DNA of 64,000 bases from Clostridium saccharobutylicum DSM 13864 (GTDB lineage Bacteria; Bacillota; Clostridia; Clostridiales; Clostridiaceae), in NCBI RefSeq assembly GCF_000473995.1, contig NC_022571.1, forward strand, positions 4,433,416-4,497,415. The letters are read 5' to 3'. The position numbers and the translations under genes are program-made. Positions 54,848 to 63,769 of the stretch are shown in pieces (within the stretch, counting starts at the first letter, position 1; every line of letters begins with the position of its first letter). The notes under the pieces were generated by a model. That model did not search any database, was not told where the DNA came from, and worked only from the letters and a program-made list of their open reading frames with translations.

Positions 54848-56095
54848 CTAATTCTTCTTTTTCCATAATGGATATAAAAATTCATCTATTAAATCATGAA
54901 TAATAACTATTCCAACTAATTTATCTTCTTCGTCTACTACCGGAACAGAATTCAAACTATATTTTGCTATAATTTCTACAACTTCATTTATTTCATCATC
55001 ATGACTTACATGTGATACTGTTTCATCCATTATTTCTTTTATCTTCTTATCAGTATCACATATTATTAAATCTCGTATAGGTACTACCCCTTGAAGATGT
55101 TCTTCCTCATCAGTTATATATATATAATACATTACTTCTTCATCTGGCTTCATTTCTTTTAATATTTCTATGGTATCGCCTACTGTAATATTTAAATTAA
55201 CAGATATGAACTCTTTACTCATTATGCTACCAATAGTTTCATCTTCATATTGTAAAAGTTCTTTAACTTCATCTGCATCTTCTTTCTCCAGATTTACCAA
55301 TATCTTTTCTCTCTCTTCTTCATCTAGATCATCTAATAAATCAGCTATTTCATCGGTAGGCATATTTTCTAAAACTTCTACAGCTTTACTATCTGATAAT
55401 TCTTTAATTATGGCACCTTTATATTCTGAATCTATTTCTTCTAATGTATCTGCTGCTAAATCTTCATCCAATGATTCCAACACTTTCTTTCTTAAATTCG
55501 TATCTAAGTTTTCCAATATATCTGCAAGATCTGCAGGATGTAAAGTCGATAATTTCTTATATGGTACACTCAGCTTAAGATTATTTTCAATCATTTCTAA
55601 AGATTCAACATCATCCCATCTTAAAATCTTATCTTCTAAAGTTTTACCTAAAATTTTATATATAATTTTCATAATCCATGCTATTTTTAATCTTCTATAT
55701 CTAGCAAGCGGACCTGTTTCAACCCCAATCACCCTATATTCACCAGCAATTCTGGCAATTCTTAAATCATTAACTCGTACAACTTGTTTTCCATTTATAT
55801 CAACTATCTTTTTATCTAACAAATTTTCTGAAAGTAAATAACTATATCTCATCGGTAATATTTCTTTACTTCCTCTTGTTTTGATTTTTGTCTTTCCATC
55901 TCTTTCTACAAATTCTATATATCTAAATTCATAATGAAATGTAACTCCTTCTCTTTTAAGCTTATATCCAATTATCCTAGGATATCCTTCCTCTGTAGTT
56001 ACATAAATATCTCTTAAAATACCTAACACATCACCAAATTCATCATAAACCTTTTTCCCTAAAATGTTTGTATATAGAAATATGGATAATTTCAT
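54848..56095 (-). CDS. Soluble PRC-barrel / MgtE N-domain / CBS protein
   Basis: A 415-residue protein with no membrane segment. Two PRC-barrel-like halves (about 1-70 and 85-165; YDEFGDVLGILRDIYV, then VVRVNDLRIARIAGE) are followed by an MgtE N-terminal domain (about 185-285; LHPADLADILENLD, then DSKAVEVLENMPTDEIADLL) and a pair of CBS domains (about 290-410; IGSIMSKEFISVNLN, then IMDETVSHVSHDDEINEVVE). In true MgtE the last 130 residues are the Mg2+ channel; here they are missing. It may therefore be a cytoplasmic Mg2+ or nucleotide sensor. Homologues often sit beside NRAMP metal transporters, but none is here. The ATG follows GAGGAGGAA. Confidence 0.88.
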   Translation of the reverse strand: MKLSIFLYTNILGKKVYDEFGDVLGILRDIYVTTEEGYPRIIGYKLKREGVTFHYEFRYIEFVERDGKTKIKTRGSKEILPMRYSYLLSENLLDKKIVDINGKQVVRVNDLRIARIAGEYRVIGVETGPLARYRRLKIAWIMKIIYKILGKTLEDKILRWDDVESLEMIENNLKLSVPYKKLSTLHPADLADILENLDTNLRKKVLESLDEDLAADTLEEIDSEYKGAIIKELSDSKAVEVLENMPTDEIADLLDDLDEEEREKILVNLEKEDADEVKELLQYEDETIGSIMSKEFISVNLNITVGDTIEILKEMKPDEEVMYYIYITDEEEHLQGVVPIRDLIICDTDKKIKEIMDETVSHVSHDDEINEVVEIIAKYSLNSVPVVDEEDKLVGIVIIHDLIDEFLYPLWKKKN

Positions 56096-56205
56096 TATAA
56101 AGGTTCCTCCTCTTCACTATAGAAAGAAATCCCTTAAATGAATACTAAGATTTAGATATTATTTAACCAAACTCATAATTAAATCTTGTATTTAAATCAT
56201 GACTT

Positions 56206-56240
56206 GTTTTGATACTGAATAAGTGTTTTAGTATCAAAAT
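56206..56240 (-). terminator. Terminator of the 35-residue gene
   Basis: TTTTGATACT pairs with AGTATCAAAA; the hairpin touches the stop codon at 56240. Confidence 0.65.
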
Positions 56241-56347
56241 TAAATGTCTATTTTATCTTGTGATCCTAACTTCAGATAAACGACTTCTCTCTTTGAATAT
56301 TTAATTTTTATCGTCTGACTTTTAGAATTCTGAGGTCCGTCCTCCAT
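56240..56347 (-). CDS. Small unknown protein, 35 aa
   Basis: An ATG with AAGGTGG 8 bases upstream opens a 35-codon frame reading MEDGPQNSKSQTIKIKYSKR then EVVYLKLGSQDKIDI. The second half is a plausible beta hairpin. A hairpin terminator begins exactly at the stop. The combination of ribosome site, tidy reading frame and terminator suggests a real gene, but I know no family, so it could still be chance. In-frame GTG codons lie just upstream (V-V-Q-K-M). Confidence 0.42.
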   Translation of the reverse strand: MEDGPQNSKSQTIKIKYSKREVVYLKLGSQDKIDI

Positions 56348-56410
56348 CTTTTGCACCACCTTATCATTGTGTTTTCTATTAAAAACTATTATCATTTATA
56401 TTTTATAATT

Positions 56411-56445
56411 AGACACATTGACTTGTTATTTTTTTGAATGTGCCT
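56411..56445. repeat. Family A repeat, minimal copy (A17)
   Basis: AGACACATTGACTTGTTATT then TTTTTGAATGTGCCT: both termini with almost no interior. Confidence 0.6.
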
Positions 56446-56858
56446 TAAGCCAATTCATTACTGTCCTTACTTATTATATTACATACAAGTAAAAAGGCAA
56501 CAAGATTTTAACCACTTTACCTTTTTATCTAAATTAATGTAATACTATACAAAAAATATTTGCACTTATTTTTTATAGCTATCTACCAGTTCATTTTATT
56601 CAAAAATTATATTGTAAAATAAACTAAGTCTTATACTCTATTTTTTTACATCTCTAAATAATATTGATGTTTGTAAACTCACAATCCTTGTGTTAATATA
56701 CATTAGAATATATACTTTTTAATTAGTACTTTAAAAATAAAATTCCTTCAGAATTTATTAAAATTTAATAATTTAATTATTGTAAATTTTAATTAGAGTT
56801 ATATATTAAATCATTTTGATAGTTTAAATAAACTTAAAGAATTGGAGATTACATACAT
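56446..56858. other. Long intergenic stretch before ygiQ
   Basis: About 410 AT-rich bases leading to the YgiQ gene. I see no gene or repeat. Long upstream regions of this kind can hold an unseen leader, but I cannot point to one. Confidence 0.4.
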
Positions 56859-58883
56859 ATGAAACTTTGTAAAGAATTTTTGCCTATTAGTAAAGAAGAT
56901 TTAGCAAAAAGAAAAATCGATCAATTAGATTTTATTATTGTTTCTGGTGACGCTTACGTTGATCATCCTTCTTTTGGAACTGCAATTATAGGTAGAACTC
57001 TTGAATCACAAGGGTTTACTGTTGGAGTTATAGCTCAACCTAACTGGCATAATTGTGACGATTTTAAAAAACTAGGTAGGCCAAAATATGGATTCCTAGT
57101 TAATTCAGGTAACATAGACTCAATGGTTAATCATTATACAACAGCCAAAAAAACTAGAAGAGATGATTTATACTCTCCTGGTGGCGAAGCTGGTCATAGA
57201 CCTGACAGAGCTGTTATAGTTTACTGCAATAGAATTAGAGAAGCATATAAAGATATAGCAATTGCAATTGGTGGAATAGAAGCCAGTTTAAGAAGATTTT
57301 CTCACTATGATTATTGGGATAATAAAGTTAGAAGAAGTGTTCTTGTTGATTCAAAAGCTGACTTATTAATGTATGGTATGGGTGAAAAAACAGTAATTCA
57401 AATTGCTGAATTATTAAGATATGGAGCTAACATCAAAAATATAACAACTGTTCGTGGAACTTGTTATTTAACTCATGATATATCAAATATAAAAAATGCT
57501 GTTACAGTTCCATCATTTGAAGAAGTATCTACTGATCAAAAAGCTTATGGTGAAGCTTACAAATTAGAATACTATGAACAAGATTCTATAATAGGTAAAA
57601 CTATTATTCAAAAGCACGGAGATAGATACCTAGTTCAAAATCCACCTCAAGAAAATTTAACTCAAGAAGAAATGGATCTTGTATATGATTTACCTTATAC
57701 AAGAACATATCATCCAATTTATGAAGCTAAAGGTGGAATTCCAGCAATACAGGAAGTTAAATTTTCAATAACTAGTCACAGAGGCTGCTTTGGTTCATGT
57801 TCCTTCTGTGCTTTAACATTCCACCAAGGAAGAGTTATTCAAAATAGAGGTCAAGAATCAATTATAGACGAAGCAAAACTTTTAACCACTTTACCTGATT
57901 TTAAAGGATATATACATGACATTGGCGGCCCAACTGCAAACTTTAGACACAAAGCATGCAAAAAACAAATAGAACATGGTACTTGTAAAGCAAAACAATG
58001 CATGTTCCCGGCGCCTTGTAAGAATTTAATAATAGATCATACTGAATATCTTTCATTATTAAAAAAAGTTAGAAAATTGCCTGGAATAAAAAAAGTATTT
58101 ATACGTTCTGGTATTAGATATGATTATTTAATACATGATAAAAATGATGCATTTTTTAAAGAACTATGTGAACATCACATAAGTGGACAATTAAAAGTTG
58201 CTCCAGAACATGTTGTTCCAAGAGTTTTAAACCAAATGGGCAAACCAACAAGAGAAGTATATGATAAATTTGTTAATAAATATTTTCAAATTAATAAAAA
58301 ACTAGACAAAAAACAATTTTTAGTTCCTTATTTAATGTCTTCTCATCCTGGTTCTGATTTAAATGCTGCCATAGATCTTGCACTATATATTAAGGAAATG
58401 GGATATACTCCAGAACAAGTACAAGATTTTTATCCAACACCAGGCAGTTTATCAACTACAATATATTATACTGGATTCAATCCACTTACTAATGAGCCAG
58501 TATATGTTCCAAAAACTCAGGAAGAAAAAGACATGCAAAGAGCATTAATTCAATTTACTGTACCAAAAAATTATCCAAAAGTTAAGAAAGCTTTAATTAA
58601 AGCTCATAGAGAAGATTTAATAGGTACTGATAAAAACTGTCTTATTGGATATTCTCCAGCAAAACTTGGATATCAAGGAAAACACAAAAACAATAAAACA
58701 TCTAATAATGAAAGTACAACTAATAACCATTCTAATAAAAAATCTAATAGTAACTCAAAGAATGGTTCAACTAAAAATTCTAGCAAAGAGTTTAATTACA
58801 ATTCAAACACTAAACAAAATAAGAATTCAAAAAATGCCAAAAGTAGTTTTAATAAAAATACTTCAAAAAGAAGAAGTAATTAA
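56859..58883 (+). CDS. YgiQ family radical SAM protein
   Basis: A 674-residue radical SAM protein. Its N-terminal half is YgiQ-specific ([20 protein letters not shown], then RYGFLV-type segments and [11 protein letters not shown]). The radical SAM loop is [14 protein letters not shown] (about 307-320), carrying CxxxCxxC, followed by IIDEAKLL and [14 protein letters not shown]. YgiQ proteins are widespread, with a C-terminal DUF3362-like tail, but no proven reaction. The last about 70 residues are a low-complexity Asn/Ser/Lys tail ([16 protein letters not shown] and more), unlike the rest. The ATG follows TTGGAGAT. Monocistronic. Confidence 0.93.
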   Translation: MKLCKEFLPISKEDLAKRKIDQLDFIIVSGDAYVDHPSFGTAIIGRTLESQGFTVGVIAQPNWHNCDDFKKLGRPKYGFLVNSGNIDSMVNHYTTAKKTRRDDLYSPGGEAGHRPDRAVIVYCNRIREAYKDIAIAIGGIEASLRRFSHYDYWDNKVRRSVLVDSKADLLMYGMGEKTVIQIAELLRYGANIKNITTVRGTCYLTHDISNIKNAVTVPSFEEVSTDQKAYGEAYKLEYYEQDSIIGKTIIQKHGDRYLVQNPPQENLTQEEMDLVYDLPYTRTYHPIYEAKGGIPAIQEVKFSITSHRGCFGSCSFCALTFHQGRVIQNRGQESIIDEAKLLTTLPDFKGYIHDIGGPTANFRHKACKKQIEHGTCKAKQCMFPAPCKNLIIDHTEYLSLLKKVRKLPGIKKVFIRSGIRYDYLIHDKNDAFFKELCEHHISGQLKVAPEHVVPRVLNQMGKPTREVYDKFVNKYFQINKKLDKKQFLVPYLMSSHPGSDLNAAIDLALYIKEMGYTPEQVQDFYPTPGSLSTTIYYTGFNPLTNEPVYVPKTQEEKDMQRALIQFTVPKNYPKVKKALIKAHREDLIGTDKNCLIGYSPAKLGYQGKHKNNKTSNNESTTNNHSNKKSNSNSKNGSTKNSSKEFNYNSNTKQNKNSKNAKSSFNKNTSKRRSN

Positions 58884-59030
58884 AAAAACATAACACTAAT
58901 AATAAGTTAATAAATTAATTTATTTTATATAACTATAAATAGCATAGACTATCTTATTATTCCATGTTATTTATTTATATATCAATATAACTAAAATACT
59001 AACCGCATTATCATTTAGAAAGATATTAAA

Positions 59031-59063
59031 TACTTCATAATGATTAGTAATCATTATGAAGTA
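59031..59063. repeat. Perfect 33-base palindrome after ygiQ
   Basis: TACTTCATAATGATTA-G-TAATCATTATGAAGTA. No T run, so it is either a weak terminator or a protein-binding palindrome. It lies 147 bases after the ygiQ stop. Confidence 0.6.
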
Positions 59064-59094
59064 TCACATCCTCCTATAAATAAACAAAATATAA

Positions 59095-59364
59095 ATTAGA
59101 TTTAAACTTTGAAATATATTCTAACATAGAAAGTAAGGGTACTCTTTTGCTAGCATTGCATTTAGAATATGGCTATAGGTATTTCTTCAGTAAAAGTTGT
59201 TCAATTCCTGCTTGTACCCAGTTTGCCTGGGGAACATGCAGGAATTGAGCAACTCTTACCGTTAGAAATCCATAGCCATGTTCTATAGCAATAGAGCAAC
59301 CAGAGTACCCTTACTTTCGGTAAGCTGCCTCATAAGGCTAAATCTCATGCTATTTATCTATATA
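59095..59364. repeat. Family B foldback repeat, full copy B5
   Basis: Outer stem GAAAGTAAGGGTACTC / GAGTACCCTTACTTTC; middle stem ATGGCTATAGG / CCATAGCCAT; long inner hairpin GTAAAAGTTGTTCAATTCCT with mate AGGAATTGAGCAACTCTTAC. Right end TGCTATTTATCTATATA. The best full example. Confidence 0.85.
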
Positions 59365-59368
59365 CATC

Positions 59369-59920
59369 CTATTTAATTTTTGTAAATCTATGAATCCTAA
59401 AGCTACATCCATTAAAATTGTATTTTTCTATCATATCAATTTTATATGAGCCAACATTTAACTTAAATTCATTAACTTTATAAGTCCAATTAGGTCCTTT
59501 GTCTGTAGCTGCAAATAAACATAACGTATCTTCTTTAGTAGTAAATGTTACATCCAGATTAGTATATTCATTTTCATTAATTTCTCTTATTTTATCAATA
59601 ATAATACTATCTTCAATATTTTCATTCATATAATTAACAACTATCAATATTCCACTATCAGCAGAATTGTCTAATGGAATCCATGCACTCTTACATATAT
59701 CTTCGCTTATTACTATTCCTTCACCATCTTCAATTTGAATCTTCCCAACATAGCCTTCAATTTCACATGCCCAATCATAATCACATTCTATTTCAGGAAA
59801 ATTATATGTTCTGCTATGTGAGACATCTTCTATACCTCCCCAGAACTTAGAGAGTCGTTTTTCTAAAATAATATGTGGTCCACAATCACATTCAATCCAA
59901 TTAATCTTATTTTTCAACAC
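59369..59920 (-). CDS. Imm21-like immunity protein, orphan
   Basis: About 183 residues. The pattern WIECDCGPHIILEKRLSKFW, then GG, then DYDWACEIEGYVGKIQI, GEGIVISEDICKSAWIPLD, then an FAATDKGPNW part and LNVGSYKIDMIEKY matches the Imm21 family, in which a W-x-x-GGP start, a DYxxAC segment and a GxY end are typical. Imm21 proteins neutralise toxins of contact-dependent or polymorphic systems. There is no neighbouring toxin gene, only family B repeats, so it is an orphan or has another use. The GTG at 59920 follows GGGTGGGGTGA; GTG 59929 and TTG 59917 are alternatives. Confidence 0.68.
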   Translation of the reverse strand: MLKNKINWIECDCGPHIILEKRLSKFWGGIEDVSHSRTYNFPEIECDYDWACEIEGYVGKIQIEDGEGIVISEDICKSAWIPLDNSADSGILIVVNYMNENIEDSIIIDKIREINENEYTNLDVTFTTKEDTLCLFAATDKGPNWTYKVNEFKLNVGSYKIDMIEKYNFNGCSFRIHRFTKIK

Positions 59921-60099
59921 TATAGTCACCCCACCCTTTTATTCCCATATTTTTAGTATATTAAGATCTTCTCATAATTAATAACTAAGCTGCCTACTAT
60001 CAAAATATGAATGATAACACTATATAGTTCTATTACCTAGTAAAAAATAAGATTATAAATTAATTTAAAACCTTATATGATTCCTCATTGAGAATTTAA

Positions 60100-60200
60100 T
60101 ATATCGCAAACAGAGAAATTGGATACATGTTTGCGCAACAGGCCTTTGAAAACAAGCTCTATTCTCATTGCGGAACGCTATACAGGTAAACAAATTATTA
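60100..60200. repeat. Partial family B4-like repeat
   Basis: CGCAAACAGAGAAATTGGAT and CCTTTGAAAACAAGC align with the left part of B4 at 49.5 kb; the rest is missing. Confidence 0.5.
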
Positions 60201-60204
60201 ACTA

Positions 60205-60527
60205 GATTTATTCTTTTAGAACATATTCTAAACCAGAAGAAAATGGTACTCTTTTGTGGGGATATTAAATTGAAAAAATGCATTCTATACTAGAAAGTAA
60301 GGGGATTATTTTACGTAGTGCTGCGTTGATAATTTGGCTGTAGGTATTTCTCAAGTAGAAGTTGTTCTATTCTTGCTTGTCACAATCTTGCCTTTTGAGC
60401 ATGAGAGAATGAAACAACTTCTACTGTTAGAAATCCATAGGCAAATTATCTAGCAACCGAGTAAAATAATCCCCTTACTTTCGGTAATTTATAGCATAAA
60501 TCTAAATCTTAAGTTATTTATCTATAA
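60205..60527. repeat. Family B foldback repeat, copy B6 (nested)
   Basis: A truncated left arm (GAACATATTCTAAACCAGAA, ACTCTTTTGTGGGGATATT) is interrupted at about 60280 by a complete copy: GAAAGTAAGGGGATTATTTT pairing with AAAATAATCCCCTTACTTTC, middle AATTTGGCTGTAGG/CCATAGGCAAATT and inner GTAGAAGTTGTT/AACAACTTCTAC. Right end AAGTTATTTATCTATA lies against the stop of the membrane protein gene. Confidence 0.8.
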
Positions 60528-61190
60528 TTTTAGTTTTTTATTTGTACTTAAGTTTTTAAAACCATTAAGTACTATGTTCATGATAATAAGAAATATAAAG
60601 TCTCCTATTACAGAATAAGGGAAAATTTTAATTCCACCTAGAATAATTACATCTTCAATCATTACTACTAAAATAGATATTATTATTAACCATATTCCCT
60701 TCTTATTCGCAAATGGCCTATCCAATATAATTACATTTAATACAAGTAGAATCCCAAGTAACACTAACGAAAATAAAAATAATTCTATTTCTTCATTTAA
60801 TTTTATTACAAATCCATATAAATAATTTACTTGAACAGTTGCCTTTGATGTATGCATTATTATAATGTATATGATTGTAACTGCTATCGCTATAATATAA
60901 CTCCCAGTAAATTTTAACTTTTGTGCTCTTAAATACACATATGTTATAGCCAATATTATAAGAGGTATTGCTATATGATTTAAAAATATTATTGACTTTA
61001 AATAATATATTAAGTTACTACTTTTAAGTATGCATAATAAAAATAATGCTACATGTCTTAATAAAAATAATGTAATTACTATAGTTAAATATATTTTTAT
61101 TTTCTTTGGCGATTCTTTAAAATTCCTATTTAATGTAAAAATGCACAAAAAAATTATAAGTAACAAAAACACATAATATGCAAAGTTCAC
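60522..61190 (-). CDS. Multi-pass membrane protein, unknown
   Basis: A 222-residue protein with about seven hydrophobic segments, so an integral membrane protein. It resembles the seven-helix input module of some histidine kinases and other Clostridium hypotheticals (FLFSLVLLGILLVLNVIILD, GDFIFLIIMNIVLNGFK), but has no kinase or other domain attached. A GTG start at 61190 follows GGGAGTG. It follows the lipid-kinase gene after about 50 bases, so they may be co-transcribed. No function can be given. Its 3' end touches repeat B6. Confidence 0.75.
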   Translation of the reverse strand: MNFAYYVFLLLIIFLCIFTLNRNFKESPKKIKIYLTIVITLFLLRHVALFLLCILKSSNLIYYLKSIIFLNHIAIPLIILAITYVYLRAQKLKFTGSYIIAIAVTIIYIIIMHTSKATVQVNYLYGFVIKLNEEIELFLFSLVLLGILLVLNVIILDRPFANKKGIWLIIISILVVMIEDVIILGGIKIFPYSVIGDFIFLIIMNIVLNGFKNLSTNKKLKL

Positions 61191-61241
61191 AAATTACACT
61201 CCCGTCTATATTCCTGTTACTTATATTTATTATAATTTATA

Positions 61242-62120
61242 TTATTTTATACCTAAAACTTCAATTCCACCCTTGATACACTTAACTCTTAATGGAAAGT
61301 CAGGGCCTCTTTCGCCATCTATGTCTGTAACAATGTCTTCTGAAGATTCTACATAAACATTATCTGTTTTAAAATAAACAACTTTATCTGAATCAAGATG
61401 TTCTCCTTTTAATAGCTTTATAAATAATGGTAATAATTCTATTATTGGTATTGCTTTAAATATTATTACATCCAATTTCCCATCTGTAATTTCTGCTTGT
61501 GTAGCTAAATTAAAGTTTCCAGCAGTTTTACCATTAAATACTAAAAGTAAATACATTTCTCCATCATAATCACATTCCTTAGAAGTTAACTTTATTTTAA
61601 GTCTTCTAAAATTAGGCAATTCTTCAATTCCCTTTAAATAATAAGCTAGTTTACCTATGGTATTTTTTAGATTGACATCAGTTTTTTGAGAAACATCAGT
61701 AAATAGTCCTGTACTAGCAACGTTTATAAAATACTTATCATTTATTTTTCCTATATCCACCGGAATTGGCTTTGAATCTAAGATTTTTTTACAAGCTTTT
61801 TGTATATCTTGTGGCATACTAATAAACTTTCCAAAATCATTTGCAGTTCCAACTGGTAATATTCCTATAGGTAGATTTATATTTCTATGCTTCATGGCAT
61901 TTACAACAGAATCCACAGTCCCATCACCACCGGCTACTAAGATATAACTATAAGTTTCATCTATTATATCCAAAGCTTCTTCTAAATTTCTTCCCCTTTT
62001 AATTCTATACGGCACAATTGTTAAATCGACTTCCTGATGTAGTTTTATAACGTTATCTAATTCATTTATTATACTATTTTCCCCTGAATATGGATTATAT
62101 ATAAATCTTACTTTTCTCAT
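61242..62120 (-). CDS. Diacylglycerol/lipid kinase family protein (YegS/DagK-like)
   Basis: A 292-residue DAGK-catalytic protein. Landmarks: RFIYNPYSGENSIINEL (about 4-20), YILVAGGDGTVDSVVNAM (about 60-77, the nucleotide-binding GGDGT loop), LPIGILPVGTANDFGKFI (about 84-101), ASTGLFTDVSQKT and VTDIDGERGPDFPLRVK near the end (Mg/acid site). It phosphorylates diacylglycerol or a related lipid, recycling it for phospholipid synthesis. I chose the ATG at 62120, about 8 bases after AAGG; an upstream start at 62144 is the alternative. Opposite in orientation to pssA, also a phospholipid gene. Confidence 0.9.
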   Translation of the reverse strand: MRKVRFIYNPYSGENSIINELDNVIKLHQEVDLTIVPYRIKRGRNLEEALDIIDETYSYILVAGGDGTVDSVVNAMKHRNINLPIGILPVGTANDFGKFISMPQDIQKACKKILDSKPIPVDIGKINDKYFINVASTGLFTDVSQKTDVNLKNTIGKLAYYLKGIEELPNFRRLKIKLTSKECDYDGEMYLLLVFNGKTAGNFNLATQAEITDGKLDVIIFKAIPIIELLPLFIKLLKGEHLDSDKVVYFKTDNVYVESSEDIVTDIDGERGPDFPLRVKCIKGGIEVLGIK

Positions 62121-62439
62121 AAAATAACCTTGCCTCCTGCCCATTTTATCACTAACACTTTAAATTCTTCACAATAAAACTAAAAACATATAAAAAGTCA
62201 TATTTTAATACAAATATAACTTAAACGAGCTAATTAAAATTAGTATCTATTTTGAGATACTAACAAATAATTACATATAATGATATTAGATAAAGTCAAT
62301 TATATCATCTTAATTATTTAATGTCGAGGGTATCACAATCTTAATAAAACCTTAAAGTTAATTTGTCTCTTATATTATCTTTCTTTATATGATATAATAA
62401 AATCTTGTAAGTATCTTTTTTAATTTTAGGAGTGATTTT
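62121..62439. other. Divergent promoter region, pssA and lipid kinase
   Basis: About 320 bases. TTAGTATCT/AGATACTAA form a perfect short hairpin at 62240-62263. TGATATAAT (62391-62398) resembles an extended -10 for pssA. No gene is seen. Confidence 0.5.
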
Positions 62440-62961
62440 ATGAGGAAAAGTTGTATTCCTAATGTATTTACCTTTATTAATTTATCTTGTGGAATTATAT
62501 CTATATTATCAGCAATGGATAACAATCTTAAAGCAGCAGGAATATTTATTCTATTAGCAGGTTTGGTAGATAGATATGATGGTCGAATAGCTCGTTTCTT
62601 AAATGTATCTAGTGATTTAGGTAAAGAGTTAGATTCTTTGGCAGATTTAGTTTCTTTTGGTGTTGCACCATCTATTTTAATATATATATTATTTAATCTT
62701 ACATATGTTGGTCCAAATGGATTAATAGGATATATAATATTATTGTTATTTCCAATATGCGGTGCATACAGATTAGCTAGATTTAATACTGCTGCATTTG
62801 ATGGAGTATTTACTGGAGTACCAATAACAATTGTTGGTTGCTTCATGGCAATTTTCGCACTATTTAATTTAACACCAGTAGTACCCGTTTATATTACTAT
62901 TATTTTAATGATTATTGGTTCATACTTAATGGTAAGCAATTTAAAATTGAAGAAATTGTAG
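62440..62961 (+). CDS. pssA: CDP-diacylglycerol--serine O-phosphatidyltransferase
   Basis: A 173-residue CDP-alcohol phosphotransferase that makes phosphatidylserine. The signature D-G-x2-A-R-x8-G-x3-D-x3-D is present as DGRIARFLNVSSDLGKELDS then LAD (about 47-69). FLNVSSDLGKELDSLADLVS followed by FGVAPSILIY is typical of the Bacillus-type PssA. Several membrane helices cover the rest. The usual DALDGR start of the motif is RYDGR here. The ATG follows AGGAGTG. A strong terminator follows, so it is monocistronic and not coupled to psd in this window. Confidence 0.94.
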   Translation: MRKSCIPNVFTFINLSCGIISILSAMDNNLKAAGIFILLAGLVDRYDGRIARFLNVSSDLGKELDSLADLVSFGVAPSILIYILFNLTYVGPNGLIGYIILLLFPICGAYRLARFNTAAFDGVFTGVPITIVGCFMAIFALFNLTPVVPVYITIILMIIGSYLMVSNLKLKKL

Positions 62962-62977
62962 ATGTATATATACATTT

Positions 62978-63012
62978 AAAAACTCTGCCTTAATATTAGG
63001 GCAGAGTTTTTA
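62978..63012 (+). terminator. Terminator of pssA
   Basis: AAAACTCTGCC pairs with GGCAGAGTTTT followed by TT, about 17 bases after the stop. Confidence 0.88.
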
Positions 63013-63090
63013 ATTCATAAAGTATAACCAAAAACAATGCGTACATTTTAAAAGCAAACTGCATTTCTAGATTTTCTTTTTCCAATTTTA

Positions 63091-63456
63091 TTAATTCTCA
63101 TCTTTTTGCTTATCATCTTCTCTTTCAGAATTTTGAAAATTAAGCTCGTTATCTATTTCAGTAAATATTTTATTTTTCTCTGTACTAACTGTAATATATT
63201 CATTCTTAATTTTACAATACCTCAAATACGCTCCACCACATCTATCTATAGTATCTATCAATTTGTCTATTAAATCCCCAACTTCATCCACCCTATCAAT
63301 TGCCTTTTTTATATCACTTTTCTTTACTAAATTAATACCATATAATTCTGAAGCCCCTCCAATCAATAATCTATATGAATCTACATAATTTTTTAATAAT
63401 GTACTCAATTTATCAATATCATCATATTGTTGCTTTACTAAATCATCATATTTCAT
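63091..63456 (-). CDS. Hypothetical coiled-coil protein
   Basis: A 121-residue protein that I do not recognise. It is probably all helical (KQQYDDIDKLSTLLKNYVDS, then IKKAIDRVDEVGDLIDKLI, then DTIDRCGGAYLRYCKIKN), ending in an acidic tail (SEREDDKQKDEN). No signal or membrane segment. The start ATG follows GAAGGAATAA. A family B repeat separates it from the partial gene at 63770 on the same strand. Confidence 0.65.
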   Translation of the reverse strand: MKYDDLVKQQYDDIDKLSTLLKNYVDSYRLLIGGASELYGINLVKKSDIKKAIDRVDEVGDLIDKLIDTIDRCGGAYLRYCKIKNEYITVSTEKNKIFTEIDNELNFQNSEREDDKQKDEN

Positions 63457-63574
63457 AATTTATTCCTTCTAAATTTATTCCTTATTATATAATATATTTT
63501 CAATTAAACATTTTAATTACAATTTAATTTAAAATTTTTATTAATATATTTACAAATGTAAATAAACATCTTTG

Positions 63575-63768
63575 ACTTTAGACTTATGTGATAACTTAAA
63601 GAAATCAATTGTATTTTTGTTCCACAGGACTATGACCTAGACTTAAACTTTAAAAGATATTCTATAATAGAAAGAAGCTGTATTCTTTTTCGAAGCATTG
63701 CAATTATATAGCAAGAAAAAGAATGCAACTTCTTTCAGTAAATTGTATCATAAGTTGTCTATCTATAT
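63575..63768. repeat. Family B foldback repeat, copy B7
   Basis: Outer stem GAAAGAAGCTGTATTCTTTT with mate AAAAAGAATGCAACTTCTTTC; right end TCATAAGTTGTCTATCTATA. The left flank TAGACTTATGTGATAACTTA is an inverted B right-end fragment. It abuts the stop of the gene running off the window. Confidence 0.72.
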
Positions 63769-63769
63769 T

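Noticed and set aside
60065..60283. 72-residue frame near the family B repeats
   Set aside because: It lies wholly within repeat sequence and has no ribosome site.
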